DNA from: Aphelocoma coerulescens
Taxonomy: Eukaryota; Chordata; Aves; Passeriformes; Corvidae
Length of the DNA stretch: 64,000 nt
Reading direction: 5' to 3'
NCBI RefSeq assembly: GCF_041296385.1
Contig: NW_027184085.1
Coordinates: 11,775,301 to 11,839,300 of the forward strand
Part shown: positions 13,601 to 25,312 of the stretch, one piece after another
Layout: each line of letters opens with the position of its first letter
Position numbering within the stretch: the stretch's first letter is position 1
Program-made: the position numbers and the translations under genes
The notes under the pieces: model-generated
The model's database searches: none
Seen by the model: only the letters and a program-made list of their open reading frames with translations
What the model was told of the DNA's origin: nothing

Positions 13601-16561
13601 GGTGTGAGATCTCCAGCAGCAAACCAAAACCACTAAACAAAATGTGTTTTGCAGAAAATACATAGCATGGTATGAACACAGTGGAGCCAAGAAGGAGTTC
13701 GAGAAAAATTTAAGACAGTGGCCTTTCTAATGGAGGGACAGGCAAGATGGGAATCAAGACCTAGGACTTGAATATCACAGTTTGATTAAATTGTGTTGCT
13801 TTCTCAGGGACATGAAAGTGCCAGTGTAGCTAGAGGGCTGTAACTGAGGAGACAGAAGGGGTCTGGGTCACCTGGTTGCTGAGGCAGGGGATGCCAGCAC
13901 GTGTATCCCAGCATCTGCAGTAGAGAGCAGGCCAGAGGAGTTACAGAGAAGGGACCGGCCAGCAAAGCAGTAAAGGATATTTTTCTATTTTGTTTACTTA
14001 CTGTAACCTTGTTTCCAGCCTTGTAATGCAAAGCCAGATTCTGTTCCTTCCTGACTAAACTCTTCCTCTGTCTTTATCCTTACATTCCTTTGCATCTGGA
14101 GGGAGTCCATATGGGACTCTCAGACTCGGTGGCTTTTTTTTTTTGTTTCCGATAACTAACGTAAATAAAGCACTGTGTACCCTCCCCATCTTGGGTGTTT
14201 GCACTGTGACATCTGTTTAGCATCATAAGATACAAGGACCTTCTCCTGACTCCTTCAAGCTAAATGAAATGGGAAGTAGACAACATGGAAAAGAAGTTAA
14301 AGAAAAGCAAGACATTGTATACACAGACATACTCTGTCAGAGACCTTACACATCGGGAACTGGTTCTTATCAGCCTGTGGGCACACGACCAGGCAGTCTG
14401 CAAAGTTGCTAGGACACAGGCACACAACTGCAGCACCTGCAAAAGCTGTTTTGTGATTACATGGTTACGTAATATAGTGTGATGTAACGTGAAACTACAC
14501 CTGAAGTTGCTGAAAACCTGGCTAGTAAATGTGAGGTTCAGTTTGGCATAGATCTTCAATGCACGTATAAAAAAGCCAACAGCCTCCTGCATGCATATGT
14601 AAATCAGCTCTCAGGGCACGTATTTGAGTCTGTAATACAGGTTTAGCTGTAGATGGCTTTCAACTTCAGACACTTTGCTCCACTAGGTTGGATCTAACAG
14701 AGTTATTTTATTCCCAAGAGAAGCAGCTTTGTGTGGAGCAAAAGGGGCATGAATCACTTCAGCAAATAAGGTTTTACCTCTCTGTTTGCTTGCACTATCT
14801 CTTACCCCACCAGGTCCTCAGAAGCCACTGATGCCTTTGACTTATACTGGCCACCAAGGATCCCCAGGCTGATATATCTGTGTCCTGCTGATGCAGCTAC
14901 CATCCAGATGAGCCCATTTCTCCCCAGTAAGGCAAAAGGCAACATAAGTCCTGTGAAAGTTATTCTGTTCTCATTTAGACAACAATCTTCATAAAGAAAT
15001 CTGTCTCTCTTCTAAATCCCTATAATTTACAGAAGGAAAAAGGAAGCACAAAACAAACCTAAGTTTAAATGACCTGGACATGGGCCTCACCAGAAAAATC
15101 TAAAATGGTTCTGTGGTCACAAGAACAATTTTCACTCCATGTTTCTGGACTTCGTAACACACCACCAAAAGCACTCGACATTGGGAAAAGTAAGATCTCT
15201 TAATGGAAATATTATAGAGTTGTAATTTGCTTAGGCAGCAGTTTCTGAAAAAAGATTTCTTACTATTCTAAGGAAATGAAAAACGTGTGTTTTGGGTTCA
15301 TATAAAAAGCGCAGCATTTAGCAGAGAGAGGCCAGTAAACAGCAAGTGTGTTTCAGCAAAAGCCTTGGTGTAGTGCTATTTTAAGGACAGCTGGATGCAA
15401 GTAGAGACTGCTCTGCTGAAAGATTTTAACAGACTTGTATGGACAAGATGTTTTGTTTGAAACGTAATGGGTGGCATAATCAATATTAAAGGTGCTGAAA
15501 CTGGTTTAGGATGGACCTTACTCCGGGCTTGAGTTTTGCTGCCATTTAGACCAGCATAATTTCCTTGTCATCAGAGTTACAATTCAGAAGGCACAAATCA
15601 GAAAAATTTTGTCTTTGCCCATGCTTCATTGTCATGATACCATTAGACCAGCAAGATCTGCAGAGGAATGCTACCTTCCCCTTAGCCTGCTTTCCAGATG
15701 CTCTTGCAGGCTAAATGAACATTTTGCACAAAATGATGGATGGCTTGTTTTTCTCAGGGTGCCCTCTGGATTACAGTCTGCAGGCTCAGGATGTATCTAC
15801 TTGTAGTGCCAAAATGCAGGGAAAGCTACATGCTTATTTACAGGATTTACTTAGTACATATTGAAGTGTGAAACCTCAGTGGATATCTCTGAGTGAATTA
15901 TAAGGATTGTACTGCTGGCACAGTGGTAAAGCAGAAGCATGGAATTGTACACACTGAATTACATTTCCAAATACTTTGAAGTGTGGCAGATGAGTTAATA
16001 TATACAAAATCACTGTTCTTCTGTTATTAAATCCATTAGTTATCTGTGAAACAAATACCTTTGAGTAGGTCTTGGCTGCCATTAAACAGTGCTATGGAGG
16101 AAGAAGTATTTAAATGGGATAAGTGACTTCAGGTGTAAGCCTTTCTAAAATAATAGAATGTTCAAAATATTTCAAGCACTCACATCAAAAAAATCCAGAT
16201 CTTAATTTTCTCTCATATCCAACACCCTAAAAGGAGTCATCCAAAGACATCATTTTGTAATGACAAATTAGTATCAGGTCTTTGCAAAATTTAGCTCTGT
16301 AGCTTAATCTGAAACTGAATCGCTTTGCATTTTCAGCATATCCAGATTAAGCATTTAGATCTGGTCTTTTGTTAATAGACAGTGGCCCAGCTGAAATGCT
16401 TCAACAATAATTGAAACATGCCCAAGGTCAGAGTGTTGGTGAGGATCCAGATTTCTAATTCTGGCTCCTCTCTAATTTAAAACCCCTATTTGATGAATTT
16501 ACTCAGAATAACCAAACCTGAAGGCTAAATGGGCTTGTGGTCATGCCTGGAAAACAAGTCT

Positions 16562-16599
16562 GTTTTTTTGTTGTTGTTGGTTTTTTTTGTTTTTTTTTT
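16562..16599 (+). repeat. T-rich low-complexity tract
   Basis: T runs are broken by single G residues (units of TTG and TTTTTTTG). It is likely simple sequence of the A-rich type common in avian intergenic DNA, on the opposite strand. No associated element was recognised. Confidence 0.8.
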
Positions 16600-16904
16600 A
16601 CTGGAAAGAATTTATATTCATCATGCCAGGAATTTAGACTGACTTCTATCATTTTATGGTGCTATTGTGTCAAGGAAATGGGACGAGCCAAGAATTGTCC
16701 TGGATGCCTAATAAAAGAGATATGACAACTGAAAATCAGCTTGAACAGGGATTGTCTAACTACAATATTCCTACTTAATAGTGAGCACATTCATGTTAGA
16801 CAGATAATGGTTTCAAGGAGCAGCTCACTTGCACACCCACACAGCCCTAAGCAGCAGGCAGGCACCCTTTCTGGCCTGTCTGCAGTCCTGCTAGGGCTGC
16901 ACTC

Positions 16905-17185
16905 ACATGGGTTTCCCAGTTCACAAATGCCTGGCTGAAGCAATGCAGGACGAGCTGACCTGTCGTGTGAACTTTTCACGGTTGTTTTTGTGCTGTCTGG
17001 ACCCTGTGGAATGTGTAAGTTTCCTGTTTCACCAGTGTACCATGACTTGCATTTTGGGCAGGGAAACATGTAAACATAATTAGATGGCTGGCAACTACAA
17101 TTCCCTTTGAAAATGCTGTCAAGATTTGTGCCATTCATTTCTATTTTATTTGGGACCGATTAATCTGATATTGCTTGAGGCTAAC
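16905..17185 (-). pseudogene. Penelope-like retroelement relic, GIY-YIG endonuclease end
   Basis: The minus strand encodes fragments resembling the C-terminal GIY-YIG endonuclease of Penelope-like elements. In one frame, 17,075 down to 17,019 reads VYMFPCPKCKSWYTGETGN, which fits the family pattern 'VVY-l-C-x-KC-x-YVGETG' (the GIY and YIG halves plus the Cys pair). Upstream, a shifted frame gives LKQ..I.RS at about 17,180-17,150, similar to the 'NLKQLIVRS' segment that precedes the domain. Downstream, a second frame gives RQHKNNREK and a third gives VLHCFSQ, in the order expected of the conserved tail. At least two frame changes are needed, so the copy is dead. No reverse-transcriptase part was found next to it. 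The family assignment is from memory of the motif; an unrelated chance match is possible but less likely given three collinear blocks. Confidence 0.5.
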
Positions 17186-18288
17186 TTGCCTATTGCCTTA
17201 AGAATTTGGGAGTTTCCCAGCACACTGTTTATGGGTTGCATGTGCCTGTCTGTCCAGAAAAAAAGGTGATGCAGAAATCGTAAATTTTCCCAAGTCAAGC
17301 ACTCTAAATTTTAAGCTGTGATGTGTCATCTGGCTTCTTTCTGGTTTTCCTCCCAAGTATTGGATACACAGCTTTCAAATACCCACTAGCAGCAGGGTCT
17401 AGGCTTTCATAACTCAAAAAACATGTGTTTCCCTGCTGAGGGTGATGGGCTGAAAACAGTTATTCTGATCCCAAAGCAGCCTCCTCCTCTGTCGATGCTG
17501 CTGCTCTCTGTGGTGAGGCTGAACTGAATCAATGTAAGGCCAATACATTATTGATCACCCTCTGGGCAGGCATAACAAGATTTGCAGCTTCAGGGGCTGT
17601 AGGAAAAGGACAAAGGGACTGACAAAGACCAAGGTCTGTTGCTGGAGGTCAGCAGTTCCCTCCTCTAATTAGACACACAAATACCTGATTTTTGTAGAAA
17701 CTGCAGACTGGGAACACCATTTTCATCCACCTCCCCAGTGGCTGGGTAGGAGATGCAGACTTCTGGTGTTATTGCCCTTTACATTTCTCAAAATAAGAGG
17801 ACATCAGAACTTGTAAGGACTCTAACAGCAGGCCTTCACAGCAGTTCTCTGGAACAGATAAGGATTTACTACCCTGTCTGTGCTGGGGGAGGAATATCAC
17901 AGGCAGATTTATTTCAGTGCATCAGGACTTTCTCTCTATGCTGACTGTGATTGCATTGAATAGACAGAGAGGCTTTTCTAAATTGCTTTTCCAAAACATC
18001 AAGAAATGAATTAAAAAACTAATAGGCACAATGAGGATATACTACTAACTTATCTTCAGTCACTTGCAAAGCACTCATAGATGAGCTCCTAAAGCCAGCC
18101 TGTGAGAACTGCTTGATAGCTGGTGACAGGGATGTGCATTGACACCCACAAAACCCATTTTCTTATTTTTCTCTTTTTGTTTCATAATGGTTTCCCTTTT
18201 TCTGCCACTACGTTCAATAGAGATGCCCATGTCTACTATTTTATTTAATCTTTAAAATATATTTTCTACTTTTCTTTTGTCAGTTCTG
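17186..18288. other. Intergenic, nothing recognised
   Basis: This non-coding stretch lies between the Penelope-like relic and the first large CR1 copy. I looked on the minus strand for the reverse-transcriptase part of a Penelope-like element on the 5' side of the endonuclease relic and saw none. Confidence 0.5.
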
Positions 18289-19475
18289 GACACAGAATAG
18301 AATCTCAGAATGATTTGCCTGGAAGGTACCTTAGGGATCATCTTGTTCCAGCCCCACTGCCATGGGTAAGGACACCTTCCACCAGACCAGGCTGTGAAGA
18401 CTTGTGAAAAGTCCCTCTCCAGATTTCTTGCAGGCTAATAATAAGTACTGGAAGATGCTATGAGGTCTCCCCAGAGACTCCTCTTCTCCAGGCTGAACAG
18501 CCCCATCTCAGATGATGTTCACAGGAGAGATGCTCGAGCCCTCTGATCACCTTTGTGGCACTTGTCAGGACTCTCTCTATGTTCCTCCTGTGCTGGGACC
18601 CCAGAGCTGGATGCAGTGCTCCAAGTGGGTTTCAGCAGAGCAGAGAGGCAGAATCCCCTCCCTCCCCTGCTGCCCATGGGGCTCTGGATGCAGCCCAGGA
18701 TGAGGCTGGTTTTCTGGGCTGCGAGTGCACATGAGTTGCTGGGTCATGTTGAACTTCTTGTTAACCAACAGCTCCACGTCCTTCTTCCCAGATCTGCCCT
18801 TAATGAAATCATGGCACTTCCTTATTTTCCATGTGACTTAGCACAGTTTCCAGAAGGATCTGCTCCATGATCTTGCCAAGCACCAAGGTGAGACTGACCA
18901 ATGTGTAGTTCCCTGGTTCTTCCTTATTTCCCATTTTACAAAATGTGTATTTTATAGTGTGTGAATGACTTTTCCAGTCGGTGGGAATTTCACAAGACTG
19001 TCACAACTTCTCTAAAATAATGGACAGTGATTTAGTCACTTCATCTGCCAGTTCCCTCAGGGCCCACGGATGCATCTCATCAGGCCCCATGGACTTGTGC
19101 TTCTTCAGATTCCGTAGATGTTCTTGAACCTCATCTTGTCCTACAGCACATGGTTCTTCATTCTCCCAGTCCATGCCTTTGCCTTCTGTGACTCAGTCAG
19201 TGTGTCTGGAGCAGTTGCTGGTGAAGATTGAGGCAAAAAAGGTTGTTGAGTACCTCAGCCTTTTCCATATCTTTGGTAACCAGGCCTATTTTTTTCTGGA
19301 GAGGCCTCACATTTCCCCTAGTCTTCTTTTCATCACTGATGTACCTGTAGAAGCTTTTCTTGTTGCACTTGATGACCTTGGCCAGATTTAATCCTGTCAG
19401 GGCTTTGTTTTCCCTAACCCAATCCCTGGCTGCTCAGACCATCTCTCTGTACTCCTGCCAGGCTAAGGGAGTTTC
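18289..19475 (-). mobile_element. CR1 LINE, 3' end with internally deleted RT
   Basis: This is a CR1 non-LTR retrotransposon fragment on the minus strand. Its 3' end is at the left, marked by imperfect 'cacagaat' octamers (the complement of the CR1 terminal ATTCTGTG repeat). Read on the minus strand, the right part encodes degenerate ORF2 segments: [17 protein letters not shown], then HLRNLKKHKSMGPDEMHP and ALRELADEVTKSLSII (N-terminal side of the reverse transcriptase), and GKIMEQILLETVLSHMENKEV. At about 18,800 the sequence passes directly to the segment DVELLVNKKFNM and on to the C-terminal region. The part carrying the catalytic F-A-D-D motif is absent. Stops and frame changes show that it is inactive. 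The 5' end is truncated; the right boundary is approximate. Confidence 0.9.
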
Positions 19476-21560
19476 CATTTAAAGTTCAGGTTGATCATGC
19501 TGTGTACATAAACCAAATATACCCACAGCTCAAAAATGCACACAGAGCTCAATTTTTAGGGCAGAGTTACAGATTTTTCCTACTTTTCCTGGTGGCAAGG
19601 CCAGCATAAAGAATCCCCAGTGTACACTCTCTGGGATTTGAGCTCACAGCTTCCCCAGCTGCTCTGACAGAGTTACTTGGGAGGCCATGCTGCACACAAT
19701 TTTGCTGTGGTGGAAATTATAGGAAAGTATTGGAAAGTATAGAAAAATACCTAATTACCTGGAAAATACCTAATTATATTTGGAAACTGTCTAGGTAAAA
19801 TCCTCCCTGCTTTTCAAAATCAGAACACTTTTCCATTCCAACGTGGAAGTTTTGCTGAAATATGACCTTTGTATTTTTATAGCTGATCCAGATCAGGGTT
19901 ATCATTAGCCTGAGAGTTTCCAAACATGCTCTCCCAACCCCTTCTCCTCCTCCCAGGCTACTAGCAGTCTGCAAAAACTTGTAACAGCCACAGAGGGATC
20001 TTTTACTTGAGGCTGTGCAGGAGAATTTTCTGATGAAGCCTCTAGCTAGTCTCATACCCATTCTGCTTATCTACCCAGGATGAAAACTATAGGAAATCCC
20101 AGTCTAGACCTAAATTCCTAAGCAACTTCTTTTTGTTGACTTAGAAAAAGAAACTGCATTTCAGTGATGTCTTTAGAGCAATTAGAGAGGTTTTCCAGTG
20201 TCATCCATTGTTACTTGCACATTTTTATTATTGCTTTTAAAAACATTTATAGAACACTTGGCCCTAATCACAGTCATAAGTTATTTGTCTCTTCCAGATT
20301 GTTACTTCTCAGAGGCAGAGGATGGACTAATGGAGGCAGATCTCAGCCTATGGGAAAGGACCAGGAGTTGTGCCCCACAGATCTAAGTTAATCACAGCAC
20401 CCAAATTGCAATGATTTTTATCAGCAACTGGGTATGAACATGAGGTTTCTATTAAAAATCTTCTTTGGAAACATCAAAATTTATAAATAGAAGACAAGTC
20501 AACAGAATGATCAGATCAACATTCCCTCGTACATTTTCTTCCTCCTATTAAAAAGCTTAGTTGTGATTTTCCCCGTAAATCCTGTTCAAGGGTAAGAAGC
20601 AAACCAAGCAAAGAATGTTACTGTATTTTTATTCTCCTATCATTGCAAAAATTCTATAACTTCTAGAGCTGTTTGCAAATAAACAAACAAAATATAAAGA
20701 TTTAAAGGGAAAAAAAGAGATGGATGTATTTTTATGGTTACAAGTGACCACTGTGAACATTCAATCTCATCACAGGTATAGCCTGTACTTCAGAATTTAA
20801 CTCAGTTAATCTTTTATCCAGTCCAATAACTTGCAAGAACTCACACTCATGTTCTGTGAGGATATCAGTCTTCTTTGGAAATTCCTTTTTGGAATTGTGC
20901 TGAATGCCAGGGGACAGCAATCACTTTCCTCTAATGCCCCATCACATCAGTCTGAGATAGTAATGTAATTTACAGATATTCAGTGATCTCCTTTCACTGG
21001 CAGAGCCATGTTGATAAGGCTTAATATGAATGCAATGGAGTTTCAAATGCATAAATAACTAAAATTCCAATTATACATAGGGCCAGCTATAGCTATAGCT
21101 ACCTGACATGCTAGTGGGGAAGCCCAGGGGCAAACTGTGTTCTGTTCCATCATGAAAATTGTGCCCACTTTGGCCTACCAGAAAATGGGAATTTATCCTC
21201 AGCTTTGATATTTTGTTCACATTCCTTTTACCTTCAGGGCTTGCTCAAGTGCCCTTCTGCTTTCTAAGGCAATTAATGGGGGAAGTGAGGAGATCTGTGT
21301 TCCAGGAAGGTGGTATGCTCTGGGAAGGGAGTGTATTTTGAGGAGTGATGGTCTGGAAAATTAGTCAGATAGATGTAAGCTTCCTTTTTCCTGGTTGTCT
21401 GCTCTACAGTATAAAGATTCTCATTGCTTGGGTACTCATACTTGGGTTTAACTCTAGATGTATTAATTAAAACATAATCTTCAAAAGGATCAGCTCATGA
21501 TCAGCAGCCTAGAAAAGCTGAATCTCATCGTGAAGGCTGCCCTCTCTGTCACAGCTCCTG

Positions 21561-21811
21561 GGAAGAAACAATGGATGGAAGGAGAGAGAGGGGAGGAGGA
21601 GAGAGAGCCAGTATCAAAACAAGAGTGGGAGAAACAGAGGCAAACAGAAGGGAACAAACCCCACAGGGAAAAGAAAACACACATCATGGAAGAGGGCAAA
21701 GGGATGAAGGGGAAGTGTAAAGCAAAAAATTCAGACAAACAGAGAACAAACGGGCTGGAGACTGAAAGACAGAAAGTGTGGGGGGAGGGTGGTGGAGAGG
21801 AGGAATTAGAG
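21561..21811 (+). repeat. Purine-rich asymmetric tract
   Basis: About 250 bases are strongly enriched in A and G on the plus strand (roughly four fifths purine by eye), with GGAGAGAGAGGGG-like and GGGGGGAGGG runs. The 105-codon open frame across it is the expected by-product: Glu, Lys, Arg and Gly dominate and no domain is visible. It is best read as low-complexity purine DNA, not a gene. Confidence 0.75.
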
Positions 21812-23637
21812 TAACTTTTAAAATCAGTTATTGTCATTACTAATGGAAATATTTTTTAAAAACCCTGATGGATGCAAGGTCCTCTCAAAAATGTACTCAT
21901 GTAGCTTGGGAGGGTTTTGAATTTATTTAGATGCATGGCTATGAAACCCAAATTGTTCTCTGATCAGTGAAGAGAACTGTCAGCATAAATGATGCTTAAT
22001 GGCTGGTCTTGACACTAGTAAGGATATCCTGCACATTTGATTTATAGCCCTGAGGAAACAGACTATGAAAGGATCTTACACACCGAAATTCCAGTTTAAT
22101 GATGCAGCCTAAATATCCAACAGAAACACTGAATGCTCTTCTTACATTCTTTTGTTACAGATTTCATCTCATCTCAGAGCAACAAAATCTTAAGATGTGT
22201 TCCTACCAATGAAAATTTGAATTAAACATAAATTGGTCCTACTGATTAGCTATTCATGGAGTCTCAACCTACCACTACCTGGAGGTATGATGAGAAGCAC
22301 TTGCTCTCTTAAGCACATCTTCAGAGCACTTCTATAGCAGGGAAAGGAAAACCTTAGAATGGTGGATTTAGATGAAATAAAAAGATTGAAGAGTATGACT
22401 GTTTGTTGGAATGCTTTTGACTAGATATTATACACACACCACCACAGGTTTTAGGTGTTTTTCTGTCATTTATGCACCACATTCTTATATCTATAATCTG
22501 TTCTATTTTAGTAGAACTATTTTCTTGAGAAGAAGCTACCTAAGTAAACGTTTCCAGGTCTGGTCCTTAACTGCTTTTAGTATTACTATCTGTTCTGGCC
22601 ATCTGTGTTTTTTCATTCTAATTCCATAAATGAATGCTTGTCCTTTGAGAATTCCAAAGACCATAAAGTAACAATGAGCCTCTTCTGCAATTCCAGACTG
22701 AATACTGTAACAATTATTAGTTGATGGGATATGCAGTAAAAAGAATTCTTATTGACATTACAATTTATAAGGATAGTTTGCTTTCACTAAAAAGTATTAT
22801 AACATTTCTGTGCAAAGATGTGGCTGGCTTAGCTGTGTGCTTAGCCAGTTTTGAGCTGGTCTTTGGTGATGCAACCTAACCCAAAGAACAAGTACATAAT
22901 CAGATAAGTAGCTCTGTGTTAATGGTACATCATGATTTCGGATTATTAGGGTTTCCATTTAATTTATTTTGTTTTGAAGACCATCGATTCCAAGTTGGTA
23001 AGTAAAGAGCATTAAAAAACCACAACCAATGAAAAGAAGCATTCAAGTCTGCCATCTATACTGGTATGGCTGGAATGCTGGTGAAGGATATAGCCAGGAA
23101 TTTAGGATTCAGTGCTTACTCAGCTTTTCTTAACACTCCCATAATTAGTTTTAATAATGAGATAATACCTAAGGACCCAGTCTCTACTGTTACTGGGAGC
23201 TGTAACCATGTAAATGGAAGCTCCTCAACTAGAGACCTATGAAATGTTAGCTAAAGGAAAGAATGGAGCACATGGATAGGTTCTTGTTTACACCAAGGCA
23301 AGAAAAGCAGTGAAAATGTAATTGAATCCTCTTCAAAAGAATTTAAATTGTAATAAATAATACAAATCATGCCTGTAAATGAGAAGATAATCTATTGTAT
23401 TGGATTAAAGTGGCACTAAATTAAGATTTTTTAATTTTTTGTAATTTTTTCATGAAGTTCTTGACAAATAAATATCCTCAGAAAATAAGTGTTGATGTTA
23501 AATGCAATTCCATATGCAGCAAGAAGCCCACAAAGCAGAACTCTATGCTAATCTCCTTACCCTGAGACTGATCACAAATGGACAGTAAACTGAAGGGAAG
23601 AGACTGTATTCTAACCATCCAGGAGAGAAAGAAGTGG

Positions 23638-23710
23638 GGGAAAAAAACCCACAGAACACAAAAACAAACCAAACAAAAACCACAAAAAAAATTCCAAACC
23701 AAACAAAAAG
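23638..23710 (+). repeat. A-rich low-complexity tract
   Basis: Runs of A are separated by C or CC (aaacaaaccaaacaaaaacc type). This is simple sequence with no flanking element that I could identify. Confidence 0.8.
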
Positions 23711-24300
23711 CATATACAGTGATAAATCGTATAATTTTTCTTACAGAGGTCAGGTAAAAATAATTAAGGCAACATAATTAAGACTTTTTTTTAACAAATT
23801 ATCTTAGTTCAATTACACCTTTCATGAGGAAAATCACATTCTTCACTAACCTGCTGAACTAGTGAAGCGGAAAACCATTCTTGATGGACAAATGCTTCTT
23901 TGGATAGCAGGGGTATACAGAATTACGTGCTACTTTGTGGATTAAATTCTGCTAAATACTAATGGCAATCTCACTCCATCATGAACTGAACTAAAACCTA
24001 AAGGCCTACTGGCATGGCAAGGATTCAGTTTAATTTGATACAACTCTCATGCATGTGTATCATGCAATCCTTCCTTCTCATGTGCAGAGAGAGGATTTGG
24101 AGAGGTATTTGCGATAGTGTACAAGACAAAGAAGGGAATTTTGTGGTTCTGGTTCCTAAACTGGGTTAAAGTAATCACATATAGAATAAGTCAGGAAGCT
24201 TGTACTGTGTCTACATTTACACTGTGATTTGGTGTGGCTACAGAGTTATCTGCCATCGTGTTGGTCTGACTTGCAGAGCTGCTTTGGTGCGTATCAATTA

Positions 24301-24580
24301 CAGAATCACAGAACCAGCTGAATTGGAAGGGACCCACAAGGGTCATTGAGTCCAAGTCCTGGCCCTGCACAGGACCATCTCCAAGGGTCACACCATGTGC
24401 CTGAGAGCATTGTCCAAACACTTCTTGCACTCTGTCAGGCTGGTGCTGTGACCAGCTCCCTGGGGAGCCTGTGCCAGTGCCCAGGGTGAATGACCTTTTC
24501 CTGATACCCAAACTAAACCTCCCCTGACACAACTCCAGGCCATTCCCTTGAGTCCTGTCACTGGTCACCACAGAGAAGAG
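24301..24580 (-). mobile_element. Short CR1 LINE with target-site duplication
   Basis: This is a 280-bp, 5'-truncated CR1 of a type common in songbirds, on the minus strand with its 3' end at the left (cagaatcacagaa). Diagnostic strings are 'ttggaagggacccacaaggg', 'gagagcattgtccaaacactt' and 'ggtcctgtcactggtcacca'-like text near the right end. The 8-bp direct repeat atcaatta occurs at 24,293-24,300 and 24,581-24,588, immediately flanking the body, as expected of a target-site duplication. Part of the right copy could be CR1 sequence because the family reads 'agagatca' there. A short deletion is visible after 'gtgcccaggg'. It is non-coding and inactive. Confidence 0.93.
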
Positions 24581-25290
24581 ATCAATTAGATTCGGAAGAA
24601 ACTCCATCCCAAATGCCTCTTAAAGGTATTCTAACTCCTTGGGGGCATGTAAGGAGGAGAGTAAAGGGGTCTAAATCAGCAATTTGCTCTTTGGATGTCT
24701 TTGAACTCTTGTTTTGGGGACACTTGGGCTCAGGAAACAAGGCCAAGTGTTGTCTGAAGGAAAAACTTCCAACTGGTGTTTTGTGACTATGGGCCTTAGA
24801 CTCAAATGTCTTGCTAAAGCAGGCATAGGCAGTAATTGTCCCTTCTGGGAAGGTGTATCTCACTGAGCCCTGCTATTCATTGTGTAATATTCATTCCTCA
24901 TTCATGGAAAAAAAGGTCTGATTTGATATATTTTGAAGGACAGCATGTGGGGCACAGGTTCCTGAAGCTGAGAGCAGAGTCTTGGGAAGGTGTGGTGCTG
25001 AGAAAGAGAGGTGAAGGGAAGTTCAAAAGCTGCATGAAAGCACGGTCAGAAATAAAAGTGAACATGAAATTCAAAGGCAAGGCTGCCATTCCCAAGGGAA
25101 TTTCTCATTCCATGATTTACATTAATAAAGATTCTCAGGGCAAAGGGACCTATTTGCTTTCTCCAGAAAATACAGTACTTCAAACAAATCTCTCAAAGCA
25201 CGGACTGTGTTGAAGGATGAAGTTGGTACCAGAGACTGAGTCTTCACCAGTCTGCCTCTCATTCCAACCAGATACTGTCTCACTGCAGCC

Positions 25291-25312
25291 TCTGGATGAT
25301 GCATCATCCAGA
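25291..25312. repeat. 22-bp perfect palindrome
   Basis: The half-site TCTGGATGATG is followed directly by its exact reverse complement, with no spacer. It does not extend further: the next pair is C and T. It lies in otherwise ordinary intergenic sequence. It could bind a dimeric protein or extrude as a short cruciform; it could also be chance. Confidence 0.95.

Larger units (their letters stand above)
3353..16904. other. Intergenic region upstream of RAI14
   Basis: This is about 13.5 kb without a gene I can support. Several patches are a little richer in G+C (about 4.6-4.8, 7.0-7.3, 10.2-10.9 and 11.9-12.2 kb) and carry open frames of 100 to 205 codons. None resembles a known protein, and opposite-strand frames overlap them. 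A 14-A run lies at 7,658-7,671 and a T-rich tract at 16,562-16,599. One strong minus-strand donor-like site at about 11,993-11,999 is reported separately. No CR1 copy was recognised here, though older repeats may be present. Confidence 0.5.
19476..24292. other. Intergenic, nothing recognised except a purine-rich tract
   Basis: This is mostly AT-rich non-coding sequence. It holds the purine-rich tract described separately, a short AGCTAT-type palindrome at 21,085-21,100, and an A-rich, C-interspersed tract at about 23,638-23,710. No exon, RNA gene or mobile element was recognised. Confidence 0.5.

Noticed and set aside
21497..21814. 105-codon Glu/Lys-rich frame
   Set aside because: Translation of a purine-rich tract; charged low-complexity content is the expected artefact.
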